DNA from: an uncultured Flavobacteriaceae bacterium
GTDB lineage: Bacteria; Bacteroidota; Bacteroidia; Flavobacteriales; Flavobacteriaceae
DNA length: 64,000 nucleotides
Direction of reading: 5' to 3'
NCBI GenBank assembly: GCA_947504035.1
Contig: CANNGA010000017.1
Span: forward strand, 32,711 to 96,710
Shown: positions 54,816-62,409 of the stretch, piece by piece
How the letters are laid out: every line of letters begins with the position of its first letter
Numbering within the stretch: the first letter of the stretch is position 1
Program-made: the position numbers and the translations under genes
The notes under the pieces: model-generated
The model's database searches: none
Told to the model about the DNA's origin: nothing
What the model saw: the letters and a program-made list of their open reading frames with translations, nothing else

Positions 54816-54974
54816 TTAACGCCCTCTGCTCCCTGGGTCTTGTACTTCAGATTTATCCACCATTTCGAATTCTTTTCCAAGTTGTTGTTCTTCATTCAAT
54901 TCTTGTTCTGTACAGGCTGTAAATACAGTTAGACCTAACACACCTACCATCATCATTACTTTTAAATTTTTCAT
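54816..54974 (-). CDS. Very small lipoprotein, 52 residues
   Basis: This gene reads MKNLKVMMMVGVLGLTVFTACT and ends in an acidic segment with DKSEVQDPGSRGR. The lipobox FTAC (Cys21) is clear and the ATG at 54974 gives a normal signal peptide. The mature part is only 32 residues. The stop lies 7 bases before the ATG at 54808 of the membrane-protein gene, an operon-like spacing, which also argues for that later start. Flavobacteria have several such tiny lipoproteins of unknown function. Confidence 0.65.
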   Translation of the reverse strand: MKNLKVMMMVGVLGLTVFTACTEQELNEEQQLGKEFEMVDKSEVQDPGSRGR

Positions 54975-55537
54975 TTTTAATACTTTTTGGTTAATAATTA
55001 AAGCACTAAAAATAGCTAAATTAATCTTTGCGGTATGTCCTGTGTTGTTGTTGCTTATAGCCTTACCATAAGATGTTTATTTTAAGTAAACATTTGCTTT
55101 AACATCTTACGATGTAATTTGTAGCTACTAAATTACATAAAAAAATACGTTCATCTGTTGTATGAATTTACCATGCTCTAAAAATGAATGAAAAACTTAA
55201 AAATTTCCTAGCTTTACCGTAAAGCCGCTGTGGTAAAACCGTAAACAGTATTTTTGTAAACACTTAAAAATCAAATACTTAAATCCAACCCCCGTCTTTA
55301 GTAACAAAATAGCGATTATTTTAGTGTTTTATCGAAAAAGCGTAAAATTGCTAAAGAGAGATCATTATTAAAGCTTGATGATTTGTGTCTTTAAACATTG
55401 GTACTTTCAAATTATATGTAACATAAAACTATTTTTAAGGAGGTAAGGAGAGGTGCATATATTTGCGTAAAATGAGTTATAATTTGAAATCATAGAAGAC
55501 TTTATCTTTTTTGTTGGAAGAACCTTGTAATTTACAC
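54975..55537. other. Intergenic stretch, 563 bases
   Basis: I see no gene, repeat or RNA here. It is AT-rich and separates two minus-strand membrane-protein loci. It must hold the promoter of the small lipoprotein operon, but no box stands out clearly. Confidence 0.5.
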
Positions 55538-56320
55538 TCATTCTATAACTTGTCGTTTTATATTTGAAATGCGTTCTGTTTCATAGCAATATGTTTTATC
55601 ATTTTTTGGATTGCACAACACATAAAACTTATAGCCTTCAAAAACCGCCCGTAACGTGTCCCGATTTGTTTGAACCATTTCTTTGCCTAAAACACCATTG
55701 TAAGCAAAGGACAGGTCTATGAATTTTGATGACTTGCTAGTATTTGCGTTATGTATAGATGCATCTATAAGTTTATTGGCAAAGACAAGCATTGCTAAAA
55801 ATGAAATACCTATTATCAAATTACGTTTAGGAACCCAGAAAACATACATAACAGGTAAAATGAAATTTAAAAATAGAAAGGAAACACCTAAGTGGGTAAC
55901 TGTATCAATTTTAAGTATTTTTTGAGTAATGAAATATGATGATACAGACAGGTATATGTAAATTACAGATAATATTAAAAATTTTATCTTCTTGTTTTTC
56001 ATCGAACAAAAAAGCGCTTTGGCCTCTTTATAAAATTTTTTACTATCCTTTATAAGTATGGTGTTTAGCTTTTTAAATATTTCATCAGCTATCATTAATT
56101 TAGTGAGTATTACAATAATAAAACCAGAAAACGCATAGCGTATTATAAGTTGGTTAAGATCACCAAAAAGATAAAGAATGTCTTCTGTAGTAATGATATT
56201 AGATTTATGTAGATTAAATTGAGCTAAGTATTTTGATAGAAATAAATAAGAAAAATACGAGTGTAGTATAACTAGTATTGGTAGGGTTAAAGAAATAGGT
56301 TTTAGTGATCTTTCTGTCAT
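55538..56320 (-). CDS. Multi-helix membrane protein, unknown
   Basis: The 260-residue protein has about six hydrophobic segments (LTLPILVILHSYFSYLFL, IRYAFSGFIIVILTKLMI, IKFLILSVIYIYLSVSSYFI, VSFLFLNFILPVMYVFWVP, LIIGISFLAMLVFANKLI). A C-terminal polar domain of about 65 residues carries a Cys pair (CNPKNDKTYC). I do not recognise a family. A lone gene with long spacers on either side. Confidence 0.55.
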   Translation of the reverse strand: MTERSLKPISLTLPILVILHSYFSYLFLSKYLAQFNLHKSNIITTEDILYLFGDLNQLIIRYAFSGFIIVILTKLMIADEIFKKLNTILIKDSKKFYKEAKALFCSMKNKKIKFLILSVIYIYLSVSSYFITQKILKIDTVTHLGVSFLFLNFILPVMYVFWVPKRNLIIGISFLAMLVFANKLIDASIHNANTSKSSKFIDLSFAYNGVLGKEMVQTNRDTLRAVFEGYKFYVLCNPKNDKTYCYETERISNIKRQVIE

Positions 56321-56686
56321 AATTTTGTGTTTTAAAAATTAATGTTATCTCATAGTTTTTATAGAGCATTTTATGAGATTGTTAGAGTTGTCTTGGTAAT
56401 ATGTTTTGTTTAATTATTTTTATTTGTATGATTTTTCTATTAATAGTTACGTTTAAATCTATTGATTTGCTTAAGTTTTTTTTTATGAGAGTTATTTCAG
56501 TCTTATTTTACTTGAATTATTAGTGTTTCTGCTTTTAAATTGAAGAAGTATATTATTTTTACGTAAGAAATAATATTTAAGTGTAAGGTTTTGTGTATGT
56601 GGGTTTCTTTAATGCCAATGTTTATGGGTTACCAAATATATAGATTGAACAAGTCTACTGCTTAAAACTAATTAATGCATGCTACA
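56321..56686. other. Divergent intergenic region with an imperfect palindrome
   Basis: No gene is seen. ATATTATTT (56550-56558) and AAATAATAT (56568-56576) form arms around TTACGTAAG, itself a near-palindrome. It could be an operator for the gene at 56687. Confidence 0.45.
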
Positions 56687-57751
56687 ATGAACAAAAACTA
56701 CCGACTACTATTTATTCTTTTATGTACTTATAATCTTTTTGGACAAACAGTTGTTTTTAACAGTTCTAGAAGTTCTAGAGGGTTAGCATTACATGAGAGT
56801 TTAGACTCGTTATTTATAGCTTCAGCCTCTGATAACAAAATTTATGTTGTAGATTTAGATGATCCTAATTACAAGTCAAATGTAGTATTTTCAACAACAG
56901 ATAGTCCCCGAGGCATTGCTTTAAAAGATGATGAACTATACATATCTTTAAATAAAAATGGCTCAAGTTTGGATAAAATTGCAAAGATTAATATTAGAGA
57001 AATTAATCCAATACTAACGGAAGTTTCAACAGCTATTGCCGAACCGAACGGACTCACTATTTACAATAACATACTTTATGTTAGTGCCCAAAAGAACATT
57101 TATACCATTGATTTGTTACTTGAAAATCCAACGCCATATTTACTAATAGATGATTTATCTACGGTTTTTGGAACAATTGGTCTATGTGTATGGAATAATT
57201 ACCTTTATGTTTCAGATACGTGGGAGAACCAACTTGTGACATATAACCTGAACACATCGAACCCTAATAAAGAAGTTGTGTTATCAAATTTTAACGGTAA
57301 TGGGTTATCAGTGCTTCATGATAAAATATACACGAGTAGTTTTTCTGGAAATGGTTTTCCTGCTACAGTTTATGAGATCGATCCTATTAGTGAAACCATA
57401 AACGAAATAGGTAATGGTACTATAGGAGCTAATTGGGATGTTGTTGTTAGTGATAATTCATTATATGCATCAAATATAGAGGGAGGCGAAGTGGTTCGTT
57501 ATAATTTTAATGCACTTTCTGTTAGAAAATTTGATGAACAGTATTTTACAATTTATCCCAACCCGTCGAGCAACTATATTAACTTAAATATATTGGGGAA
57601 TATTGGCGAGATAAAAATTTATGATTTGAATGGAAGATTGGTGAAAACATCGGGAGCCTTTAATAAGCAAATAAATATAGAGGAATTAGCGATTGGCACA
57701 TATTTACTAAAATGGAATAATGGTTTTATTGGGAAATTTTTGAAAAAATAG
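56687..57751 (+). CDS. T9SS-secreted beta-propeller protein
   Basis: The 354-residue protein is read from the ATG at 56687, which gives a proper signal peptide (NYRLLFILLCTYNLFGQ). Residues 20-275 are NHL/SMP-30-like propeller strands that recur about every 40-45 residues (SRGLALHESLDSLFIASASDNKIYVVDL, PRGIALKDDELYISLN, PNGLTIYNNILYVSAQKNIYTIDL). The end is a type A sorting domain (FTIYPNPSSNYINLNI, IKIYDLNGRLVKT, LAIGTYLLKW), so the protein is exported through the T9SS and attached or released. Substrate unknown. Confidence 0.85.
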   Translation: MNKNYRLLFILLCTYNLFGQTVVFNSSRSSRGLALHESLDSLFIASASDNKIYVVDLDDPNYKSNVVFSTTDSPRGIALKDDELYISLNKNGSSLDKIAKINIREINPILTEVSTAIAEPNGLTIYNNILYVSAQKNIYTIDLLLENPTPYLLIDDLSTVFGTIGLCVWNNYLYVSDTWENQLVTYNLNTSNPNKEVVLSNFNGNGLSVLHDKIYTSSFSGNGFPATVYEIDPISETINEIGNGTIGANWDVVVSDNSLYASNIEGGEVVRYNFNALSVRKFDEQYFTIYPNPSSNYINLNILGNIGEIKIYDLNGRLVKTSGAFNKQINIEELAIGTYLLKWNNGFIGKFLKK

Positions 57752-57820
57752 AGATGGTATAAAATATATTTTAGGCGGTTACATATGTGTTGTTTATTGT
57801 AAAATAGATTAAGATTAAAT

Positions 57821-58438
57821 ATGATAGATTTTGGCAATTTTGAGGTATATGGTAAATTTATTTTAGCCATAATTGGAGCGTTAGTTACCTTTAATAAAAT
57901 AAAAGATAGTTTTGCGTCTAGTAAAAGGAAGCAGGAGCTTAGTCTTGACTTAGACATTCTAAAAAAGCTAAAAGAAAACAGTCTAGATTATCAGGAAATA
58001 GAATTTAAAATAAAACAGAATTTAGAAAAAACCTATTCCAATTTCTCAGAAAACTTGACTGACTTCTTTGTTGGAGTTTCTGTATTTGTAGGCTTCGGGT
58101 TTTGGACAATTGATTTAGTCAAAAATTCTGTTGATTTCAACGGGTGGTCAATCTTGACATTATTTCTTTGTACGATTGGTTTCTCTATGATATTGGATAG
58201 TGGTAACAATAATTATGATGATGAGAAAGAAGAAGGCAAGAAGGTCTTCTTTGCTATTGGGTTTAGAGATAAGCAAAATATAATTTTCGCTGTTTGCGGT
58301 ATTATTTTTTCAGCATCCATGTCTATCATTTTATTTAATTTTTTTGATAAACATTTTTTTTGGAAATTTACTTCAATCCTGTTTTCTGTAATTGGATTTA
58401 TAAGTTTAATAAAAAGAGTAAAGAGATTAGATATATAA
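57821..58438 (+). CDS. Membrane protein with cytoplasmic coiled coil, unknown
   Basis: The 205-residue protein has an N-terminal helix, a charged helical segment (KRKQELSLDLDILKKLKENSLDY) and then four hydrophobic segments in two pairs (FFVGVSVFVGFGFWTIDLV, SILTLFLCTIGFSMIL, IIFAVCGIIFSASMSIILF, FTSILFSVIGFISLI). I do not recognise it. It is the last gene before the first copy of the 58.5-kb repeat and may belong to the cassette-like region. Confidence 0.55.
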   Translation: MIDFGNFEVYGKFILAIIGALVTFNKIKDSFASSKRKQELSLDLDILKKLKENSLDYQEIEFKIKQNLEKTYSNFSENLTDFFVGVSVFVGFGFWTIDLVKNSVDFNGWSILTLFLCTIGFSMILDSGNNNYDDEKEEGKKVFFAIGFRDKQNIIFAVCGIIFSASMSIILFNFFDKHFFWKFTSILFSVIGFISLIKRVKRLDI

Positions 58439-58533
58439 ATAATGTATTGCAATAGCCAAGCGTGTGACGTACCGACCAGTTAGGGGTGTACTTGCTGATA
58501 TATTTTAAGTAAGAAAATGAGTTTTAAACCGTC

Positions 58534-58738
58534 TTTACAAGCTTAAAACAGCATGAGATTTTGGTAATATTTGGAAGATATCATGTTTCAAAAAGTTCGA
58601 ACGCTGTCCCTCGGAGTTGAGGTGACAATTTTAATTAAATCGCTTTAAACGAGATGTTTGAAGCGGTTTTTTTGTTTTACCTTGATTTGTAGTTTTTAGT
58701 TGTAGCGGTCATGTTTTGAGTGAGGTAGTGGTTTGAAA
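58534..58738. repeat. Interspersed repeat, copy A
   Basis: This stretch of about 205 bases is imperfectly repeated at 60964-61161 (copy B). Its last 70 bases recur at 62164-62236 (copy C) and 63925-63993 (copy D). Shared landmarks are AGCATGAGATTTTG, AAAAAGTTCGAA, a small stem (TGTC..GACA in A, TGACC/GGTCA in B) kept by compensating changes, the terminator-like hairpin and GTGAGGTAGTGGTTTGAA. Copy A lacks the recombinase fragment found after B and C. Confidence 0.8.
58641..58673 (+). terminator. Repeat-borne terminator, copy A
   Basis: CGCTTTAAAC (58641-58650) and GTTTGAAGCG (58656-58665) pair with one G-T wobble around a 5-base loop and are followed by a T-run. The same hairpin occurs in copy B at 61066-61098. 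Confidence 0.7.
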
Positions 58739-58939
58739 TTTTCATTTATTTACAATTGATTGTTATTTTTCATGCAAGCGTTTTTAGGCTATAACTCTAG
58801 TAAAACACATAAAATGACATGTATTTAACTGTAAATCATTTGAAGATTATAAAAAATGCATTAGATTTATAGTGTCGAATGACATGCACTGATGCATGTT
58901 ATTTAATTGTTATGAGTAAATCCTTATAAAAAATATGTT

Positions 58940-60067
58940 ATGAATAAAAAAACAACACTTACTACTACAATAACATTATTGTTAATGTTTAATAATGTGT
59001 TTTCTCAAAATCTATTCGTAACCAGAGATGATTTTACAAATCAGTCCTTGTTGGAAGTGAATGAAATAGATGGAAGTATACTAAATACATATAATTATAC
59101 AACAACCTTCCCTGTTGAGTTTGAACCGTTAAAAAGTTTAATATATGATGCGGAAACCAAGGAAATATATGGAATTTCATCAAATACTTCGTCAAGTACT
59201 ATAGATGGTACTATCATAAAATTTAATATAGAAACAAATATTGAAAATTCTATTAGCCTACCAACACTATCAGGTGGAAATTATGGTGATATAATCATTG
59301 CTAATAACAAATTATTTGTAACTAGAGATGATTTTACAAATCAATCTTTATTGGAAGTAAGCAAAACAGACGGGAGCATTATAAACACATATCATTATAC
59401 AACAACTTTTCCTGGTTTTGAACCGTTAAAAAGTTTAATATATGATGCGGAAACCAAGGAAATATATGGGATTTCATCAAATACTTCGTCAAGTACTATA
59501 GATGGTACCATCATAAAATTTAATATAGAAACAAATATTGAAACCTCAATTAGCCTACCAACATTATCAGGTGGAAATTATGGTGATATAATCATTGCTA
59601 ATAACAAATTATTTGTAACTAGAGATGATTTTATAAATCAATCTTTATTGGAAGTAAGCAAAACAGACGGGAGCATTATAAACACATATAATTATACAAC
59701 AACCTTCCCTGTTGAGTTTGAACCGTTAAAAAGTTTAATATATGATGCGGAAACCAAGGAAATATATGGGATTTCATCAAATACTTCGTCAAGTACTATA
59801 GATGGTACTATCATAAAATTTAATATAGAAACAAATATTGAAACCTCAATTAGCTTACCAACACTATCTGGCGGAAATTATGGTGATATATTTATTCTTG
59901 AAAACAGGACATTATCTATTAATGATTTTAGTTTCTCTGAGGATAATTTAAAAATAGTTAAAGCATATAATTTATTGGGGCAAGAGATATCTCAAGACAC
60001 ATTTAATGAGATTATAATTCTTGTTTATGAAAATGGAAATATTAAAAAAGCTTATAACAAAAAATAA
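58940..60067 (+). CDS. Secreted protein of three near-identical repeats, truncated T9SS tail
   Basis: The 375-residue protein has a signal peptide ending NVFSQ. Three tandem repeats of about 100 residues follow, each NLFVTRDDFTNQSLLEV to SGGNYGDI. They read like propeller units (LKSLIYDAETKEIYGISSNT) and are almost identical in DNA as well; the second lacks one codon (PGFEP against PVEFEP). The end (LSINDFSFSEDNLKIVKAYNLLGQEI) resembles a T9SS sorting domain from which the VYPNP and next strand are deleted between LKI and VKAYNLLGQ. Export beyond the periplasm may therefore be impaired. Confidence 0.75.
   Translation: MNKKTTLTTTITLLLMFNNVFSQNLFVTRDDFTNQSLLEVNEIDGSILNTYNYTTTFPVEFEPLKSLIYDAETKEIYGISSNTSSSTIDGTIIKFNIETNIENSISLPTLSGGNYGDIIIANNKLFVTRDDFTNQSLLEVSKTDGSIINTYHYTTTFPGFEPLKSLIYDAETKEIYGISSNTSSSTIDGTIIKFNIETNIETSISLPTLSGGNYGDIIIANNKLFVTRDDFINQSLLEVSKTDGSIINTYNYTTTFPVEFEPLKSLIYDAETKEIYGISSNTSSSTIDGTIIKFNIETNIETSISLPTLSGGNYGDIFILENRTLSINDFSFSEDNLKIVKAYNLLGQEISQDTFNEIIILVYENGNIKKAYNKK
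59012..59898 (+). repeat. Three tandem 300-base repeats within the secreted-protein gene
   Basis: Units start near 59012, 59318 and 59615 and differ by a few bases each. Units 2 and 3 are closest to each other in their first third (GAAGTAAGCAAAACAGACGG), while units 1 and 3 share the PVEFEP codons. The mixed pattern suggests recent duplication with exchange between units. Confidence 0.85.
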
Positions 60068-60122
60068 AAAGCATTAAAACGACTTTTTATTTCAATCGTT
60101 GTACATCATTAAAACTCTAATA

Positions 60123-60563
60123 ATGTTCGGAATTTTTAAAAAGAAGCCTAAAGAGCTACCAAAATTTGATTTCTTGCATAGCTATGAGAAAAAACACAAA
60201 TATTTTATTCGAACATTGCAATGGGACTGGCTTAATGAAGAGATGATTCACCTATTTGACAACAAATCTCCAAGAGTTATAACGATGGATGAATGGCCTC
60301 AACAAATTTATCTTGATGCTGACGGATAAAAAACTATAGAAGAATACATCATTTGGATGGCTAATAAATATGGTCGCGGACAAGTTCTGGCAACGCTAGA
60401 TAAAGATATGATCTTAATGATTGAAGACTTAATCGAGGATGGAGAAATGATAAAATTAACTAACGAAAAAACAGACTTACCATACTATTTGGATAGTCCA
60501 AAATCCAAACAAGATTTGGACAAAGCATATGAATTGATGAAAAAAGACGGTTATATAAAGTAA
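60123..60563 (+). pseudogene. Small protein gene interrupted by an in-frame stop
   Basis: From the ATG at 60123 the frame reads MFGIFKKKPKELPKFDFLHS to IYLDADG and meets TAA at 60327. The same frame continues without shift as KTIEEYIIWMANKYGRGQVL to KKDGYIK and a stop at 60561. The two halves read as one protein of about 146 residues with the same character, so the TAA is most likely a point mutation; an ATG at 60357 could still express the second half. I do not recognise the family with certainty. Confidence 0.65.
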
Positions 60564-60576
60564 AAATAATTTTTGA

Positions 60577-60864
60577 ATGGACGAAGTTGACAAACATTTT
60601 TATGATCGAGCAGATGAGCATATTAACTTATCCAACGAACATTTGAAAACTGAAAGTAGAGGAAAAGTAAGTGCCTCAATGATGTATAGTGTGGCTAGAT
60701 TTAATGCTTGGATAAGCGCTTGCGGATGGAATAACGGAGAAGAGATGAAATCGGCGAAAAAAGAAACTATAGATTATTTTGTTGATGAATATAGAAAAAT
60801 GCTTGAGGAAAATCTAGACGATTATATTAATAATTTTGGAGACTGTATGGAATCAAAAAAATAA
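60577..60864 (+). CDS. DUF3144-family protein
   Basis: The 95-residue protein reads FYDRADEHINLSNEHLKTES, then GKVSASMMYSVARFNAWISACG, the hallmark of DUF3144, small cytoplasmic helical proteins of unknown role. It starts 13 bases after the interrupted gene. It seems complete. Unlike most of the cassette region its sequence is close to a widespread family, which suggests acquisition as an intact unit. Confidence 0.8.
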   Translation: MDEVDKHFYDRADEHINLSNEHLKTESRGKVSASMMYSVARFNAWISACGWNNGEEMKSAKKETIDYFVDEYRKMLEENLDDYINNFGDCMESKK

Positions 60865-60963
60865 AACGAATGCACAACTAAGAAGCATATGACGTACCGA
60901 TAGGCCAGCACAATATGCTGTGTTGTCTTTTTCATTTAAATAAAAAACACTTATTAAAGCGTA

Positions 60964-61205
60964 CTTATAAGCTCAAAATAGCATGAGATTTTGATAGTAT
61001 TTGGGAGATATCATACTTCAAAAAGTTCGAAGGCTGACCCTTTGAGGTCACAATTTTAATTAAATCGCTTTAAACAAGATGTTTGAAGCGTTTTTTTTGT
61101 TTTACCTTGATTTATAGTTTTTGTGTAAAGGTCATGTTGTGAGTGAGGTAGTGGTTTGAACTGTTTTAGCCACCTCTAAGTATTTTACAGGAAAACGGCA
61201 CCAAT
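60964..61205. repeat. Interspersed repeat, copy B
   Basis: This copy is homologous to 58534-58738 and extends past it. After GTGAGGTAGTGGTTTGAA it continues with CTGTTTTAGCCACCTC and runs into the recombinase fragment at about 61162-61256. The extension is shared with copies C (62164 on) and, up to the window edge, D. Confidence 0.8.
61066..61098 (+). terminator. Repeat-borne terminator, copy B
   Basis: CGCTTTAAAC (61066-61075) and GTTTGAAGCG (61081-61090) form the stem and eight T follow. It would end transcripts from the DUF3144 gene. Confidence 0.7.
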
Positions 61206-61256
61206 TTGAGACAGATACAAATTCTATTAGGACATAATAGCTCGAAAACTACAGAA
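61162..61256 (+). pseudogene. Tyrosine-recombinase C-terminal fragment, copy B
   Basis: The stretch encodes, after a frame change near 61180, LQENGTNLRQIQILLGHNSSKTTE. This is the conserved region of XerC/D-like integrases that follows the catalytic HxxR motif and contains the LLGH box. Preceding bases give ATS where ATH is usual. The rest of the recombinase is absent. The fragment fuses at 61256 into the DUF4844-like cassette. Confidence 0.8.
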
Positions 61257-61289
61257 ACACAATCTGCTTGCGGACAAAATGCGAATGAA

Positions 61290-61589
61290 ATGAAAACACC
61301 TGAAAATGCGAATGAAAAATTTGCGGAATTTATCGCAAAGAAAAAATTCGTAGCGGAAAACTACTATCCTGGAATCGCTGACGAAAAAATGCGCCCGATT
61401 TTTACAGAGAAAATTAATAATGTTGCGTCTGACTTTAAAAGTATAGCGGAATCTGAAAACCCAACTGACAAAAAATATCAAGAGAAAATTAAAATCGGAC
61501 TTTCAAAGTTTGCGGACATTTATATGGAATTGGACACTGAAGACCGAGAAAGAATTTGTACATATTTTGAGGAATTAATGGACAATTAA
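61290..61589 (+). CDS. DUF4844-like small protein
   Basis: The 99-residue protein is read from the ATG at 61290. Upstream the same frame stays open into the recombinase fragment (TTG at 61206) and would give a 127-residue chimera, which I think is accidental. The motif set KFVAENYYPGIADEKMRPIFTEKIN, then ADIYMELDTEDRERICTYFEELMD matches what I recall of DUF4844. Family members often continue some 20 residues further, so the end may be cut. Function unknown. Confidence 0.7.
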   Translation: MKTPENANEKFAEFIAKKKFVAENYYPGIADEKMRPIFTEKINNVASDFKSIAESENPTDKKYQEKIKIGLSKFADIYMELDTEDRERICTYFEELMDN

Positions 61590-61634
61590 ATGAGTTTATG
61601 TATGGATTTGACTCTAACAAACTGATTAAAAAAA

Positions 61635-61955
61635 ATGAATAGTTCGGAAAAACTTTACGATTATCTTAATCCAAGATTACCAAACGATATGAATTATGAA
61701 AGTTTATATAATTTGTACTATACATTGTTTTGTACACTGGATATTTTACCTGACAATTTAAAATCGTTAAAACTAACAAAAGAAGTTTTAGCTAAAACAT
61801 TTTCAAAATTATCATCGCAAAAAAATATTACTAATTTGATGTCTAATAATAACATGATAGACGAAAATTATTGGATTGGACAAATTGCAATTTCTATGAG
61901 AGAAGATAAATCACCGAATCACGAAAAAGCAAGAATATTAATCGGAATTAAATAA
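61635..61955 (+). CDS. Small protein of unknown function in cassette array
   Basis: The 106-residue protein (MNSSEKLYDYLNPRLPNDMN, ending RILIGIK) is soluble and mostly helical. I do not recognise it. It lies 45 bases after the DUF4844-like gene and its stop is followed after only 10 bases by the CAACGGTAACCGTTG element, so it seems to be the last gene of a mobile unit. Confidence 0.6.
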   Translation: MNSSEKLYDYLNPRLPNDMNYESLYNLYYTLFCTLDILPDNLKSLKLTKEVLAKTFSKLSSQKNITNLMSNNNMIDENYWIGQIAISMREDKSPNHEKARILIGIK

Positions 61956-61965
61956 AAACTGTTGC

Positions 61966-62250
61966 CAACAACGGTAACCGTTGCACAAGTCCATAATTTT
62001 CTAAAAAAATGGTTTAAATAAGGCACTCTAAGAGCATTTCTAGCTTTATGTCCTTATCTAAAATATATATTTTAGAAGGCTTAAATTTGATACTAGAGGC
62101 TTAGAATTCTCCTTTTGTAGAACACATACAAAAACAGTTGTCCTGCGTCACTTTCTGCCCTATTTTTTTGTTTTACCTTGACTTGTTTTTTTTGTGTAAA
62201 AGTCATGTTGTGAGTGAGGTAGTGGTTTGAACTGTTTTAGCCACCTCTTA
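61966..62250. repeat. Cassette-boundary repeat, copy 1
   Basis: This stretch of about 285 bases is nearly identical to 63728-64000 at the right edge. It begins with the inverted repeat CAACGGTAACCGTTG (61969-61983), passes through AAAATATATATTTTAGAAGG and ends with the GTGAGGTAGTGGTTTGAA phrase of repeats A and B. Both copies directly follow a gene. Confidence 0.9.
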
Positions 62251-62306
62251 GTGTTTTACAGGGAAATAGCACCAATTTGAGACAGATACAAATTCTATTA
62301 GTAGTT
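62226..62306 (+). pseudogene. Tyrosine-recombinase C-terminal fragment, copy C
   Basis: This fragment is homologous to 61162-61246 and gives NSTNLRQIQILL before the sequence diverges at about 62306. As in copy B the frame is disrupted upstream (ATS and a stop). The remnant ends within the LLGH box, slightly earlier than in copy B. Confidence 0.75.
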
Positions 62307-62350
62307 TTTAATCTGTAAAAAAACCTTTAGATTTGTGAAACACATACATG

Positions 62351-62378
62351 AGATATATGTGCAATTGCACATATATCT
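62351..62378. promoter_or_regulatory. Perfect 28-base palindrome before the HEPN gene
   Basis: Each half is AGATATATGTGCAA followed by its exact reverse complement. It lies 31 bases upstream of the GTG start at 62410. It may be an operator for a dimeric regulator or a terminator-like stem of the preceding repeat; no T-run follows. Confidence 0.65.
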
Positions 62379-62409
62379 ATGTTATGTGGCATTTAAAAAA
62401 ACATCTTGA

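Larger units (their letters stand above)
58439..58939. other. Intergenic stretch holding repeat copy A
   Basis: No gene is seen in these 501 bases apart from repeat copy A and its terminator. The short phrase TGACGTACCGA at 58464-58474 recurs at 60889-60899, at the same relative position before copy B. Confidence 0.6.

Noticed and set aside
58600..58632. GTTCGAAC phrase in the repeats, similar to a tRNA T-loop
   Set aside because: No acceptor, D or anticodon arm can be formed around it, and copy B changes the flanking bases. It is part of the repeat only.
59012..59898. Regular repeats that might suggest a CRISPR array
   Set aside because: The units are about 300 bases, directly adjacent and coding in one frame within a signal-peptide protein. 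There are no short repeats with unique spacers.
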